Shown here one piece after another: positions 9,666-21,850 of a DNA stretch of 44,558 nt; the stretch's first letter is position 1, and every line of letters begins with the position of its first letter. Below the pieces are notes generated by a model, which searched no databases, had not been told where the DNA came from, and was given only the letters and a program-made list of their open reading frames with translations. Origin of the DNA: Actinomortierella ambigua (Eukaryota > Mortierellomycota > Mortierellomycetes > Mortierellales > Mortierellaceae); assembly GCA_016098155.1 (NCBI GenBank), contig JAAAJB010000279.1, positions 1 to 44,558 on the forward strand, read 5' to 3'. A program made the position numbers and the translations under genes.

Positions 9666-12600
9666 CTATGCTGTGGCCGCAAGCTTGACAGGCTCTTGTG
9701 CCTCGACAAGCATCACATGCGCGCCCAAGATGAGTGGCCTTTGGGGATTAATGCTCACAACCTCAAATACCACCTTGCTGCCAATGGATGCCTTGGTATG
9801 ATCGAATCCATCACGCTCCGGATCGGCCTTGACCAGGCACTCGAATGCATAGTCAGAACTCATCACCAAGTAGCCATCCTCGGTCGGGTTCATGACCACG
9901 CCCTCATACACGTTGGGCTTACTCTCTTCCTGCCGACGCCGCATCAACTCGTACAACCACATCTTGTTCGTCCACGAGTCCAGCATACCTTGCATGCGCT
10001 CGCGCTCACGGACCTTGTTCGCCATCGGGAGGAGTGCCTCCTCGTCAAACACGGGCTTGCGGTGGCCCAACAGATGGCCCTTGATCTGCCAGTGCGCAAC
10101 CATGTCACCATACCGACGCAGCGGTGAAGTCACCTTGGTATACCCACCCTTCAGGCCCATCATCCAATGTGGCTGCGCCTCCATCGTGATCTCCGCTCCC
10201 GTGATATAGGGGCGGATCAGCAACATGTCGGACAAGCCCAACATGCACGATTTCGGATCCATCTTCTCTCGTTGGAGGCGTTCGATCGTCGCCCTGTACT
10301 TGGCCAGAGGCGGCAGCTGTGACCGGAACAGCATCGGGAGCCCGTTCTGCGACAGGTACGCCGTTGCGACCCGGCCTCCGATGATCATCATTTCCGAGAC
10401 CAACATGCGCGCAGGCGACACCAGTGCCGGATCGATCGACGCACGGATGACAGGTGCCTGCGAACGTTTGAAATTCACCGGTGACTCCCAGTCCTTCAAC
10501 GGGTAAGGTGCCAGGGGCGTCGGGCTGACATCGATCACCGTCTTGGGGAAGAAGAAATTCATGCCACCACCCGAGTCGGGCCCCACGCGCGAACGCATGT
10601 GCACCAACGACAACTGCTGCAGCCGCTGCAGATCCTGCTGGAGCGCCACATCGTCTTGTCGGATAGAGCCCCGGGCCTCGCGCGCGTATTCCTTTCGGAA
10701 CGATTGGTCATCCGGCATCACCAGCGACCGACTCATCATCTTCTTGGCTTCTTCCCGTCCGCAAAAGACAGTCTCCCACGAGAGATACTCATCTGCATCG
10801 TCATAGTTGGCCGTCACCACATTCCGCACAATACCCGGCCGCACCTTGTGCTCCAGTACCTCGCCCGTCTCGTCGTCTAGCCGTGCCGAAAACGACATGA
10901 CTGGTCGCTCGCACCCAGACTTCAAACTGAACAATGGCTCCGTGATCGCTCGAGGCAACATGGGCTGGAAGACCTCTGGAAGATACACCGATTGCACCTG
11001 CTTCTCTGCCAGCTTTGAGATCTCGTGTGTCGGTGGCAGCAGTGATGTCGGGTCGGCCACGTGAACGTGGATCCATGTCGATGGGCGTGGGGTCAAAGTG
11101 CTGACAGGAACAGGCTCAAACGAGATACCGTCGTCCAGTTCGGTGGCTGACGCATCGTCAATCGTGTACACTGGAAGCATTCCAAAATCGTGGCGGATCG
11201 AATCACATGGATCGGTCTTGTATAGATCCATGGGTCCTTCAAGTACGATGGCTTTGCGCTCCACGCCACCCTTTGTCTTGTTCTTGCTCTGTTGTGGCGC
11301 GGCATTGACGGCGGTAGCGGCGGCGGCGGTGTCGTTGGTCATTTTCGGGGGAATCAGGCTTTCTGGATGCATAGCTGTGAGACGAGCCATCGCCTCAGCC
11401 TCTTGCTTCGCGAGTGGTGCAATGTCGATGCCGGCGCGCTGTTGCTCCAAACTGTGCCACATAGGCCAGACGCCAATTTCGACCAGAAACAAGAATGCCG
11501 ATTGAGGGCTAATCTCGTCATACAGATCGAATGGGCGCAGCAACCGTGGGAGGTATGAGAGCTGTGCCGAATTGAATAGTCGTTCGTATCCGCTGATGGC
11601 TGTCTGGCGCAAAAACTCAATCACCTTGCGGTCAGAGTCTGAAAACTGGATACCCTTCCAATCCCGATCCCGTGTGCCGCTCTTCGTCGCATCGACCAGC
11701 AAGCGCGCCTTTTCAATAAACTCACGGATCCGTCCATCCTCGTTGCGAATCCAGTTCACCACTGTTTCGGTTGCCTCGACTGCCTCTGGAGAGCGCATCT
11801 CATACTCGCCCGTCCACCGCACCGATGTCGTCGGAGCGAACCGCAACAGGTTGTCCTCGTCCGTCATAAAAATGTGCGCTGCATAGACTTCCTGCATTGT
11901 CAGCTGCGACGCCTTTTTGCCTTCCTTGCCAAACACAAACTGGGCTGCCTCAACAGAGGTCAGCGATTTTTGTCCGCGCTTGTGCCAAAACTCATCGTAA
12001 ATCTGGTGAAATTTTGTGAGAAAGGTGCCCATGAGCAAGGTTGCCTGATCAGCAAAATCGACCGCCATTCGTGCCATGCCCTTTGGAGGCTCTGCGGGGT
12101 TGTTCTCGACATCCCATGGTCCTACTAGCTTGGATGCCTTTTCTGTAAAAGCAAATCCAGGAATCCTGAACACTACATCCGCCGTACGATGCTCCATGAT
12201 CTTGTCGCCTTGAACCACTGATGTGGACTGTAACCGCTCCTCCGCCTGATCAAATGGTTGACAGAAAATACCAATAGTCGATCGCCCACCTCTATTATCC
12301 GGATTCAAAAAAAAGACTTTGATTAGTACCTTTGCGTACATTTTTTTTTAAAAAAAAAATAACCCGCCAGTCCGGGATGAGTACCTTCGGATTTCCACCA
12401 AGTCGCCAGGGAGCACGTTGCGATTCTGCTTCAATCCCTCAAAGAGCTTGCTCGCCTCGCCGGGTAGGACTCGTGCCTTCTTGATCTTGTACGTCGGCTT
12501 GGGGATCGCCTCATTCTTCAGTTCCTCCTTCAAAAGATCCTTTTTTAACTTTGCCTCATCGGCAATTTTTTTGGAGATCTTTTCCAAGGACAGCATTGTA

Positions 12601-13172
12601 CTTTGCCGGATTTCCAAAAAGACCTCGGAAGGTGTCATCGAGCCCTTTGTTGACTGTGAATGCTCCAGGTGGTGGCCTCTGCCTCGAGGGGTATCCGAGT
12701 GGCGAAATTGGTTGTTGGATCCGGATCGTGGGTGATTTCGTGCGGAAAAGGGTGTATTGTGGTGGCTGTTGCCCCGAGGTTCAAACGATGCAGCCCCCGA
12801 TCTGCTTTCCGATGGCCTGTGCCTGGAAGGGTTTGCTGTAGTAAACTCCTTCCCCCTTCGCTCGAAACGCCGGTTGCTTGCCGAGCTCGTGGTGGAAAAC
12901 GAGTTGGTCTGGCGGACAGTCCGTACGAGCGTTCTGTTGGTGAAGCTGCTAGCCCCGGTGCTGGTGCAAGAGCCGACTTGAGGTACTTGTCCGGATCGGA
13001 TATTCATGCAGTTGGAAGAGAAACCTGAGCGAACAGCCCTGGTAGGCGATGAGGAAACGGCCGCATGCAGCATGAGGGCAAAGGTGTGGGTGGAGAGGGA
13101 GGAAACAAAAGGAACAACGAGGGAAGTTGCATTTTTGCAAGTGTAAACAAGTCTTTTTTGTCTCCGCCACAT
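9666..13172 (-). CDS. DSS1: Mitochondrial 3'-5' exoribonuclease, RNase II family (Dss1/CYT-4 type)
   Basis: Predicted catalytic exoribonuclease of mitochondrial RNA turnover, the partner of the Suv3 helicase in the yeast degradosome and equivalent to Neurospora CYT-4. Two exons, 13172..12385 and 12291..9666, are split by a 93-nt intron (donor AAG/GTAC, acceptor ATAATAG) inside VEIRR/GGRSTIG; the spliced protein is about 1137 residues. The N-terminus is basic and Ser/Thr-rich, as expected for mitochondrial import. The RNB domain begins near residue 630 with HDFGMLPVY, then the metal-binding aspartates in IDDASATELDDG, the variant typical of mitochondrial members. Further RNB blocks include HVHVADPTSLL, YTKVTSPLRRYGD and a C-terminal S1-like part. 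Met13073 is an alternative start (1104 residues); 13172 was preferred for its purine at -3 and arginine-rich start. Confidence 0.9.
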
Positions 13173-13240
13173 TTCCCGATTTGGGAAAATCAAAGACAGG
13201 CAGGGGGGGCCCAAAATCGCGAAGCTCCTCTCATCCCATC
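13173..13240. promoter_or_regulatory. Very short divergent promoter
   Basis: Only 68 bp separate the chosen exoribonuclease ATG (minus) and the F-box ATG (plus), or 167 bp if the exoribonuclease starts at 13073. The two transcripts probably share this promoter or overlap at their 5' ends. Confidence 0.5.
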
Positions 13241-15619
13241 ATGATGGCCACTTTGCCCCCCAATGAGTGCCTGGAGCTCATTCTGAGACATGTCGACAAT
13301 GACCGCGACTTGCATGCACTACTGACCGTCTGTAAAGCATTCTTTCATTTGGCCGCTGCGAGGCTCTATCGTGACCCCTTTGGTCGCGGCTCGCAGCGGA
13401 GCGAGCGTCTACTTCTTGGGATGGTGCTCGCGCTTTCCTTGTCACCCGATGAGCGACTCCACCGTGTCCGCCAAGCGTTTTACGAGGAGCATCGGTCGGA
13501 ACTTGAGATCTACCGCCAGCCCACGATAGACTATCTTTCTCTCATTCGCGTTGTCCGCTGGTATCGGTCGCCATCTCATGTGGCAGTCGATGGTGAGCTT
13601 GCTGGCTTCTTTAAGGCACATCTAGATAATCCTGGTGTCAGTCCCTCCGCTTCGAAACCACGGACTTTATGGTCTCACAGCGAGAAATCGCCCATCCGCG
13701 ATATGCTCACCTGGGCCATTCTGGGACACCCTTTGGCCAGAGTCGAGGAGATTGAGATTGAGGCCTCTGAAATCGAACGTTTCACTGCTGCAGCCGACAA
13801 ACTACTGGGCATCACAACCATTGTTATGATGCCCAAGTGCTACCTGCATGACACTGACTCTGTGGCACCTTATGAACAGGAGATGGCGTTGGTGAAAGCC
13901 ATTCAAGCGCACGGTCGTGGCCGAGAGCGACTCCAAGCGATCCGTACCTTCCATCTTTGGAGCTCACTTCACGAAACTAGCAAGGGTGGGATCGCCGTTC
14001 CTAATGCTTTGCGACTACTCTCGCTTCTTCCTACACCCAGGAATGCACCATGTGTCCCAGTCAAGGATGCACCAGGAGCAGGTGGCGATGAAAAAGATGC
14101 ACAGGAGGGGTTTATTCTCCTGGATCAGCCGCTGGAAGCAGATCTGACAGAACTTGCCTCTATCAACATCGACGGGCGCCACTGGGTTGCGCTGCGTGCG
14201 TATTTTCCAAACCTATCAAAGGCCCAGATCCTCCAGCGCTGCCGAGGTGTCACAGCGATGGAGTTCTGGCTCTCTGAGAATGAAGATACAGACCTTCTTG
14301 CATGGGCAGCACACGAGTCGGATGTGTTTCACGATGTTCGTCGCAGGTACACCCATGGTCATCCCTCTGCCCAACACTGTCATCAGCACCGCTACTGCTC
14401 GCCTGCACCATTGGTGGCTGTCAAGAGCCTCGCGGTCAGGGTCTCTCGACCAGCTAGACGACCACGGAACCTGGATGTCTTGAACGATGGGATGCATGGC
14501 TTTGCCGACACACTTGAAAGCGTTCATGCCTGTCTCGAGGGTGTGTGCCCCAGAGGTTTTTCGGCATGGCCCATCTGTGCTCCACCTCGTGTGTTTCCAA
14601 GGCTCGAAACGCTGACCCTTTTATGTACAGACCAGATGGAGATCGACTCGGCCTTGTGGGATCGACTTCCTTCCTTGAAAGCACTCTGTGTCGTGATCGA
14701 TGGATATTATGACGACCCCGGTTTCTGTCCTGAAGGTGACCACGACTATGATGGCATTGACGCTCTATGCTGGCCAATTCTCTCTCTCCCACTTCTCGAG
14801 CGCCTTATGCTAGAGGGAAGAGCCACGCGGCTGTTCCACCCAGCGTCGCTGCACCATCTACCAAATCTGACAACGCTAAAGCTGTCGAGTATCGAATGGG
14901 ACGATAACTGCACTGGGGATAGTCCGCTCCCCTGTCACCGCAGCAGCAGCGGCAGCGGCGATGGCCGCTACCGACTTCATCCCCGCGAACTCTGGACTTG
15001 GGACTGGCCACTGGTACAGCTGAAGGAGCTCTGGATTACAGGCGACCTTGGCGCGATTGGTGTTGACCTGTGCACCGTGCTGCGTACCTGTCCACAGCTG
15101 CAGGATCTCCATCTCGGACAATATTACGAAAAGATGATGTCGCGAAGTCGGCCTCAACTGACTGTGTTTCCTCTGGTAGTGACGAACCATCCTGTGTGGG
15201 ACGGAGGCGATGGATTGACTGGTCAGAACAACGAGCCACCACAGGACGAGCCGTTTTCGCACCCGAGTTTGAAGAAGATCGAGTTGCAGGGAGCCTGGAG
15301 GATGGAAAGGGATCAGCTGCTGAAGCTTCTCGGCATGTTGCCTGGCTTGAGTCGACTGGTGATCGGCTGGAGATCCATCCTTGTATCGGACTGTATTCAA
15401 TTGGATCTTGTGATGATGACTAGTTTGCATCCATGCCTGGAGCGCCTAGAAGCGAAGGGCGTTAAGGGCGACCCACGAGTGCTTGAGCAGCTTGGCTTGC
15501 AACAGGTGCTTGACGATGCTTCAAGCCCTCACCAGGAGGCTCAGGGAGAGGAGGCCCATTTCTATCAGCGGGATATTCTTTACTGGTTCAGTGATGGCAT
15601 ATATCGTCGTTCCGTTTAA
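13241..15619 (+). CDS. F-box protein with LRR-like repeats
   Basis: Predicted substrate receptor of an SCF ubiquitin ligase, 792 residues. The N-terminal F-box-like motif covers about residues 4-45 (LPPNECLELILRHV, then LLTVCKAFFHLAAARLYRD), where Skp1 would bind. The remainder has leucine-rich-repeat-like segments such as LETLTLLC, LPSLKALCVVIDG, LPLLERLMLEG, LPNLTTLKLSSIEWDD and LQDLHLGQYYE, spaced irregularly as in fungal F-box/LRR proteins. The start is the first Met of MMATLPPNE; the open frame extends 38 codons upstream but that stretch overlaps the divergent gene. No intron is evident. The ubiquitylation target cannot be inferred; some fungal members of this large class may have diverged from SCF function. 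Confidence 0.8.
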   Translation: MMATLPPNECLELILRHVDNDRDLHALLTVCKAFFHLAAARLYRDPFGRGSQRSERLLLGMVLALSLSPDERLHRVRQAFYEEHRSELEIYRQPTIDYLSLIRVVRWYRSPSHVAVDGELAGFFKAHLDNPGVSPSASKPRTLWSHSEKSPIRDMLTWAILGHPLARVEEIEIEASEIERFTAAADKLLGITTIVMMPKCYLHDTDSVAPYEQEMALVKAIQAHGRGRERLQAIRTFHLWSSLHETSKGGIAVPNALRLLSLLPTPRNAPCVPVKDAPGAGGDEKDAQEGFILLDQPLEADLTELASINIDGRHWVALRAYFPNLSKAQILQRCRGVTAMEFWLSENEDTDLLAWAAHESDVFHDVRRRYTHGHPSAQHCHQHRYCSPAPLVAVKSLAVRVSRPARRPRNLDVLNDGMHGFADTLESVHACLEGVCPRGFSAWPICAPPRVFPRLETLTLLCTDQMEIDSALWDRLPSLKALCVVIDGYYDDPGFCPEGDHDYDGIDALCWPILSLPLLERLMLEGRATRLFHPASLHHLPNLTTLKLSSIEWDDNCTGDSPLPCHRSSSGSGDGRYRLHPRELWTWDWPLVQLKELWITGDLGAIGVDLCTVLRTCPQLQDLHLGQYYEKMMSRSRPQLTVFPLVVTNHPVWDGGDGLTGQNNEPPQDEPFSHPSLKKIELQGAWRMERDQLLKLLGMLPGLSRLVIGWRSILVSDCIQLDLVMMTSLHPCLERLEAKGVKGDPRVLEQLGLQQVLDDASSPHQEAQGEEAHFYQRDILYWFSDGIYRRSV

Positions 15620-16495
15620 CTCAAAGCCCTCTCGCTTTGTAGCTGTATGGCAATGCATGGACAAATAGGTTGGCTATCTCCCATGCATTGTCTAACCGTT
15701 GGCAAACACGAAGGGGTAATGGAGGGACCTATGCACCAAAGACTGACTGTTCATCGCTGGAAAGAGAGATAGTGGATTTATGCCTACTATATAAAATATA
15801 AATGGATTAGTGTTGATGGCCCTTGTGCTGGAAGGTTCGGCTATGCTCTTACTGGGCGACCAGGCCAGGCCCGGTGCACGGATGGGATGGGTACCACCAT
15901 GTCATGTTGTCGACATGGAGGAGCCAGACGATGGTAACATTGAACCGCCATATATGGAGGGCCATTTCATTTTCTATCCTTTGCGGGACGTTGAAATAGA
16001 AAATTTGTACAGCACCTGCCTCCACCCCTAATTTCACAACACAAAAGACCACACTCATCAACGTCTTGGTGAGTGGTAAGGGAGGAATCGTGTCCTACGA
16101 CCGATAGATACCGAGAAGCCTCGAAACAGTGTGAGGTAGAGATTGCAGAAACGTGCGGCGGATCGGTGGCGTGCATTCCCCCACACTCTCTTCCTCGCAC
16201 CTCCAATTCGTCTAGCCCCCTCCTTACACCATGCCACGATCAAGTTGAAGACGGAGTATCTCATCGAGAACGAATTATCGTGGAAGTCATGTCGAGTTTT
16301 TATGAAAGCAAATAAACAGAGGAGGAGGGGGGTAATAAAGGACGAGTCCTTTTCGAAAGAAAGAAAGAAAGAAAACTTTTTTTTTAAAAAAAAGTAGATA
16401 ACATAATAGAACAATGGTGATAGAGAACGAGAGGGAGCAAAATGGCTTGCTTGGTCGTGTCATCAGGTTTGTATATAATAATGAGTGGCGGCCCA
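15620..16495. other. Convergent intergenic region
   Basis: About 0.88 kb between the stop codons of the F-box gene and the histone-fold gene. It has AT-rich 3'-processing-like sequence (TATATAAAATATAAATGG at 15788-15805) and a poly-T/poly-A run near 16377-16395. The short frames here (such as 15810..16031) have no recognisable domain. Confidence 0.4.
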
Positions 16496-19400
16496 TTAGA
16501 CGCCTCCAAGGAGCCACTCGACAACACGATCCTCGTCGTCATCGTCGTCATTCGTTGTTGGGGCGGCGGTTGCAGCGACGGCCAGCTCAGGCTGTTGTTG
16601 TTGCTGCTGCACCTGTTCGACCGCCTTCGCGACCCATGCCGAGGGCTTGTTCCGGACTTCCATCGACTTCTTCTTCTTGACAGCCTTTTGAGCCTGCAGG
16701 CGATATTGGCTATGTTCCTGATCCACTGCTGCTACGGCTGCTACGGCCGCAATCTTCTTCTTGTCTGCCAAATCCGCCTCCTCCTCTTCCTCCTCAACAT
16801 CATAGTCGTCATACTCCTCCTCATCCGTCGTAGAGTCGACCTCGTCCGCAAACAAGACCGGGTCGGTCTGGACGCCACGCTCGCGGCCCTCGACCATCTT
16901 GGCCATGGCCGCATGGAAGATGGTGTCCAGCATGCGCATCGAGGCCTCAAAGTTGCCCGACGAGAACACCTTTTGCCGGATCAGCACCAGATCCGTCGGT
17001 GTCAATGGAATCATCTGTGTGGTTGGGATGGGCGTGCTCGGTGTTGGCGGTCGGTCCTTGTCACCTCCTTGGTCGCCTAACCGACGACGCCGCCGCTCCT
17101 CTTGCTTCGCTAGCCGCCGGGAATCCCTTGCGGCCTTGCGCTCCTCTCGCAGCTTGGCCGCTTGCTCGGCCAGCGTCAGCGTCACCACCACGTTGCTCTC
17201 CGAGGACGACGTGGATGCAACGATGGCCCTTTCGCCACCCTCCTCGAGGCTCGCTCCTGTGCTCGAGTCCACAGAGACCGACTTTGCATCAATCGAAGAG
17301 ATGGCGGTGGCAATCAACGACGTTGCGGCATGGGCGGAGGCTGCCGCCAACATGGCTGCCTTCATCTGGCTGGGGAGCATGTCTCCTTGGTCGGGTGCTG
17401 CAAAGTCGAGAGGCTCTTCATCATCATCATCATCGTCGCCCTCCTCTTCCTTCTCTGCCGCATCATATCGTGCTGCCTCTGACTTGTTCACCTGGTCCTT
17501 GTTGAACGTGGCCTCGACTTCGGCATCGGCCTCGGCATTGGAGTCTTGAACGGAAGAGGGCACCTTGGCCTTCTTGTCCTCGCTTTCCTCCTCGTCCTCG
17601 TCCTCATCCTCGTCATCTTCGTCATCCGTCCGCAGAGGAAGACTGGTGGTCGAGCCCGAGGGCAGGATAGTGCTCTTGGCCGACATGAAAGACTCGTGAC
17701 GGCGTCGTCGAATCTCGCCCTGTGCATCCTCAAACTCGTCCTCTTCCTCCTCATCCTCATCCGACGTGTAATGCCACTTCTCCGGCGGGGGTGCCGTGGT
17801 CGACATTTGGCCATAGCCGCTGATGAGATCGTCCTCTGTCAAAAATGCGAGATCCTCTTCCTCCTCTTCCTCTCCCTCTTCTTCTTCTTCTTCTTCATCG
17901 TCATACTCGGCATCGGGATCCAAGTGCATACTCTGGCGATGACGTTGCGTCGACAAGCGGTCCATCGCCTGAGCCTCCTCGTCCACGAAAATCGATTGCC
18001 GCTTCGACACCGTCGGCATCTGCAGCGACGACAATGAGGGCTCCACACTGCTTCGGCCACTCTTGGATTCGGCCACCGCCGCCGCCACTGCTGCCGCGGC
18101 AATCGCAGCGGCCTTCTTTTCTTTCTCTGACCTTTCCTGCTTGTCCTGTTCCTCCTCCTCCACAACAACGCTCGGCTCTGAGTTACCGGCTTCCAGCTGC
18201 TTAGCTGCCTCCTCTCCCTCCTCCTTCTTCTTCCTGTCGGTCTCCTCCTTTGCCTCCGCCTTGGATGCCATCGCCGCCGCTGAGACCATGCTGGGTGTGT
18301 CGGGCGTCGGAGGCGTCACCAGTTCCTTGACCGTGGCATTGGCAGCGGCGGCAGCCGACGCCGCCAGCGCCATGGACGCGCGCATAGCCTCTCGGACGGG
18401 TGATTTGTCCGTCAACGGAGGAGGCGACGAAGGACTGCTGTGTTGACTGCCATGGAGATGCGGCTTGGGGCTGGGGGTCGTCGACTCGCGCTTGAGGACG
18501 TCTGCTTGGACAAATGGGTTGGCGCGCACCGTGCCACTCGCCGGGATTGCTGCCCCACCAGCGTCGGCAGTGGCAGCAGCTCCGCCCTGACCACCCGAGG
18601 AGGATAAGGCCAAGGAGGATGTCGAGGCTGATGCTCCTCCAAAACTACCACTACGAGGGACGGGTGTGTAGGGCTTCCAAGGGACATGAGCCGTCGTGGA
18701 CGTGGCACTCTTGGGGGATGGCGATTGGATGGTTGGTGATGAGGTGGTTCGCTCGGGCACCACAGGCTTATTAGGGTATTGAGCGTGGTGTTGTGATGCC
18801 AATGGTGATGGAGAGGGGGAAGAGGAAGAATGTGATGACGATGTTGTTGTTGTTGTTGTTGTCGTCGTTGCTGTTGTTGTCGTGTGTGAGTAGGAAGGGG
18901 GCAAGGGAAAGTTGCGTGGTGAGCCTGCACGGGGTATCTCATGGGCAGGTGTTGGCGATGGAGATGCTGTCGCTGTTGTTGTTGCCACCGCTGCCGCGTT
19001 GAAGGACGGGAACGTTGTCGCTGATGGGGAGGTCACCTCTTGATTCAGCGAGGCATTGCGCGACGGGATCGCCACCGGTCCACCGAGGACGGGGCTAGTA
19101 GGTCCCTGGTGCAAGGAGGTGTTGGTGGTATCATGCTTGTACGCTGAGGTGGACGACGTCGGCAACTGCTGCTGCTGGCGCAAGGTCGAAGAATGCGAGA
19201 TACTGCTCTGAATGCTGCCAGATGTCGAGCCACCACTGTGTGATCCGTGCTGTGAACTGCCTGTTGCTGCTGCTGCTCCTGACGCCGTGGTCGTCTGAGA
19301 CGTGAATCCAGAAGCACCAATGATGAAGCTTCGGATCGAGGTTGGCGACGATGTCCCGTTGATCGACTGTTGATCCATCGAGTCCCGAGACATTGAATTG

Positions 19401-20812
19401 CGGCCTAGACGGCCCATGAACGACTTGATGGGGTTTTCCTTCTTGAAGCTGCCAGACTCAGAGACGGGTGTCATAGGCACCTCGAGTGCAATGCTGGCGC
19501 GCCCTCCTCCTGTACTGCCATGCTGACTGCCGCTGCTCGCTACGCTGTTATTGCTCGATGTACGTCCAAATTGTGGCGTTGCCAGGTTGAGTGGCGGTGG
19601 AACTTGCCTATCTGGGCCGTTAGGCGACGCTGGAGGCGTTGCGCCATGATTTTGTGATGAGCCTTGGGTTGCGTGTGAGGGTGGCATTGGGAATGGCGTA
19701 TTGAAAAGTCCATCCTGAGAAGGTGTACGACCGTCCTTTGAGATTCCCAGTCCATGAAGAGGCTGAGAAGACTGAGATTGCTGCTGCTGCTGCTGTGGAG
19801 GTAGGCCACGCATGGAGGCTGGGGGCGTTGGGAAGGTAGTGGAACTGGTGGCGGCAGCGTGGCCATTGACTTGCTTCTTGGCAGTCGTCTGGGCACCTCC
19901 AAGAGATGGGACAGGAGGCATAGCAGGAACAGCAGGCTCCGGTACTGAGGGCGTTGGCTGCGTTGTTGGTTCTGACTGACCATTCTTGCGTCCGTTAGCG
20001 GCTGGTCTCTCGCCGTGACTGGGTCGTCGACCATGTTTTCCACCAAAAACGGATGCTGCACGACTCGACGAACGCGATGCCACACCCATGACTCCACCAG
20101 CCTTGCGGTGGACTTCAATCGTTCGCAGGCGGTTTGGCGTCAATGAAACCTTCATCGTCTCTCCAGAACTGATCAGCTGCTCAAACTCGCTCTTCTTCTT
20201 GCGCTTGCTTTCCTCATCCTAATGAAAGTGCAAAGATATGGTGACACCATCAATTGAATTGACATAGAGGAGATGCGTTTGTGTGTGTGTGAGTGACAAG
20301 AGGGCTCTCTTTCCTTTCCATGTGTCGTTTTCTGTTGTCACTTCAGCAGAAATCGTGAAACCTTAATCAACCAAATGCACGATATTCCTGGTGCCTGGGT
20401 ATTGATGCTGATAGAGAGCATTCAATACATGGAGCATGAAAGACATACATTAGCATCGTCCCAATCGCCAAATTGTGGTCGGTTTGGATCGATAGGGTCG
20501 TCTTCAAAATCCATGGGCAGCTGTACGTCGATTTTTGGCTTGTCCGCATTGCCAAGACGGAGCTGCTTGCCCCAACTGCCCGACCGTTTCACTTGTGCGG
20601 GCTCACCTGGAAGAGCAAAAGAACAGGCACCGAAAAAGCCATTAGTAAGGTCGAATACTCTTCATCATAACGACTGACCACAAACAACTGAGATAAACCA
20701 AAAAAAAAGTCCCGAAAGTCCTTTTGTTTTCTTCTTGGCCCAACAGTAGAGCAAAAGCTAGAGCAAAAGCAAAGAGTGACTAAGAGAGAGTGTGTATGGG
20801 AGAGTGAGGGAA

Positions 20813-20859
<47 letters not shown>

Positions 20860-21850
20860 CTTACTTGGACTCATCATAAGAAGGGATTGGCGAAAGAAGC
20901 GTTTCTGGAGCTGGGTCTTGAGGATCATAATCTCAAAGACATTTTCAGTCTGACGGTCCTCGAGTAAGCCCATGTACACCTCCTTGGCGGTCACCATATC
21001 GGCATGATCCTGGCGATCCGCAATGCTGGACGAGATGAGCAGCACATGTTCTGCGATGTGCTCCAAGACGGCTGTGACGTAGATAGCCAGCAGCGTGGGT
21101 ACGATGATTGCAATGGCCGGGTTCCCCGCTGGCGATCCAAGACGTTCTCCTAGCTTGCTATAATATTGACATTTGGCGCGGAACTGTTCAAAGACCTGCT
21201 CGACTTCCGAATCGAGATCATACAACGTGTGCCGAGTCATTGGATCATCTTTGGGAATGTCTTTTCCGCCCATTTCGAGATAGCTCTTCGCCTCGAGCTC
21301 TGCCTCGACGATGGCGTTCTTGCCAAGAGACTGTGGGAAGGTCTGATAGATGGCCGACTTGATCCGGTGCATGTCTGTACTCTTGGCCGCGTCAATTAGA
21401 ATAAAGAGAAGTTCGTCCAGGAAGGCATTGAGCGCCTGCAAACCATCTGGAGAAATGATGTAGGACGAATAGTCCGCCAAAATGGCGTTGGCAAACTTGG
21501 ACGCGATGTATCGCACCTCTATCCAACCCAAGAAATAGACGAGACAAAAAAAAATGACGGTTTAGTCATACGAGAACAAAACAACCCCTGTGGAGCATTG
21601 GTAACCAGGGCGGCCGAATAACTGGGATCCAACCAATCATAGTGAGAGCGCAACCGTTTTTCTGGTTTTTTTTTTTTTTTAAGTGTGCTCACACCGTTCT
21701 ATTTTACGAGTGGAGCTTTAACATGAGGGTAACCTGTTTGGAAGAGAGGACGCGAAGCCCTCAGATGTGGGTGGGTGCATTTTGATGCTTCGGAGATTTA
21801 CCGAGGAGGCGTACTCCTCCAGCAGTAGGGGTAAAGGATCGGCGTATCAT
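16496..21850 (-). CDS. Large protein with SOS-like tandem histone fold and long disordered tail
   Basis: Four exons in matching phase: 21850..21802, 21518..20865, 20606..20449 and 20218..16496, giving 1527 residues. The first 215 residues look like two tandem H2A-type histone folds. Fold one (about 25-85) contains GLQALNAFLDELLFILIDAA and then TFPQSLGKNAIVEAE. Fold two (about 150-215) contains LAIYVTAVLEHIAEHVLLIS and DMVTAKEVYMGLLED. Order and spacing match the N-terminal histone domain of animal SOS, which binds phosphatidic acid and PIP2. No RasGEF, DH or PH domain follows. Exon 3 encodes an acidic stretch (DVQLPMDFEDDPIDPNRPQF); exon 4 begins with a conserved-looking SLTPNRLRTIEVHRKAGG, then about 1000 disordered Ser/Thr/Ala/Glu residues, poly-Thr, acidic runs, and a C-terminal coiled coil (AKLREERKAARDSRRLAKQE). 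Function unknown; membrane or Ras-pathway scaffolding is speculative. Confidence 0.8.
20814..20855. repeat. (GA)n microsatellite inside an intron of the histone-fold gene
   Basis: A perfect AG run of roughly 20 units lies just downstream of the exon 2 donor (20864) in the transcript, so it forms a CT-run within the second intron RNA near its 5' splice site. Confidence 0.9.

Noticed and set aside
16442..18446. Several long plus-strand frames opposite the histone-fold gene
   Set aside because: They are the antisense of acidic and Ala/Ser-rich codons and give Leu/Arg/Ser-rich nonsense proteins.
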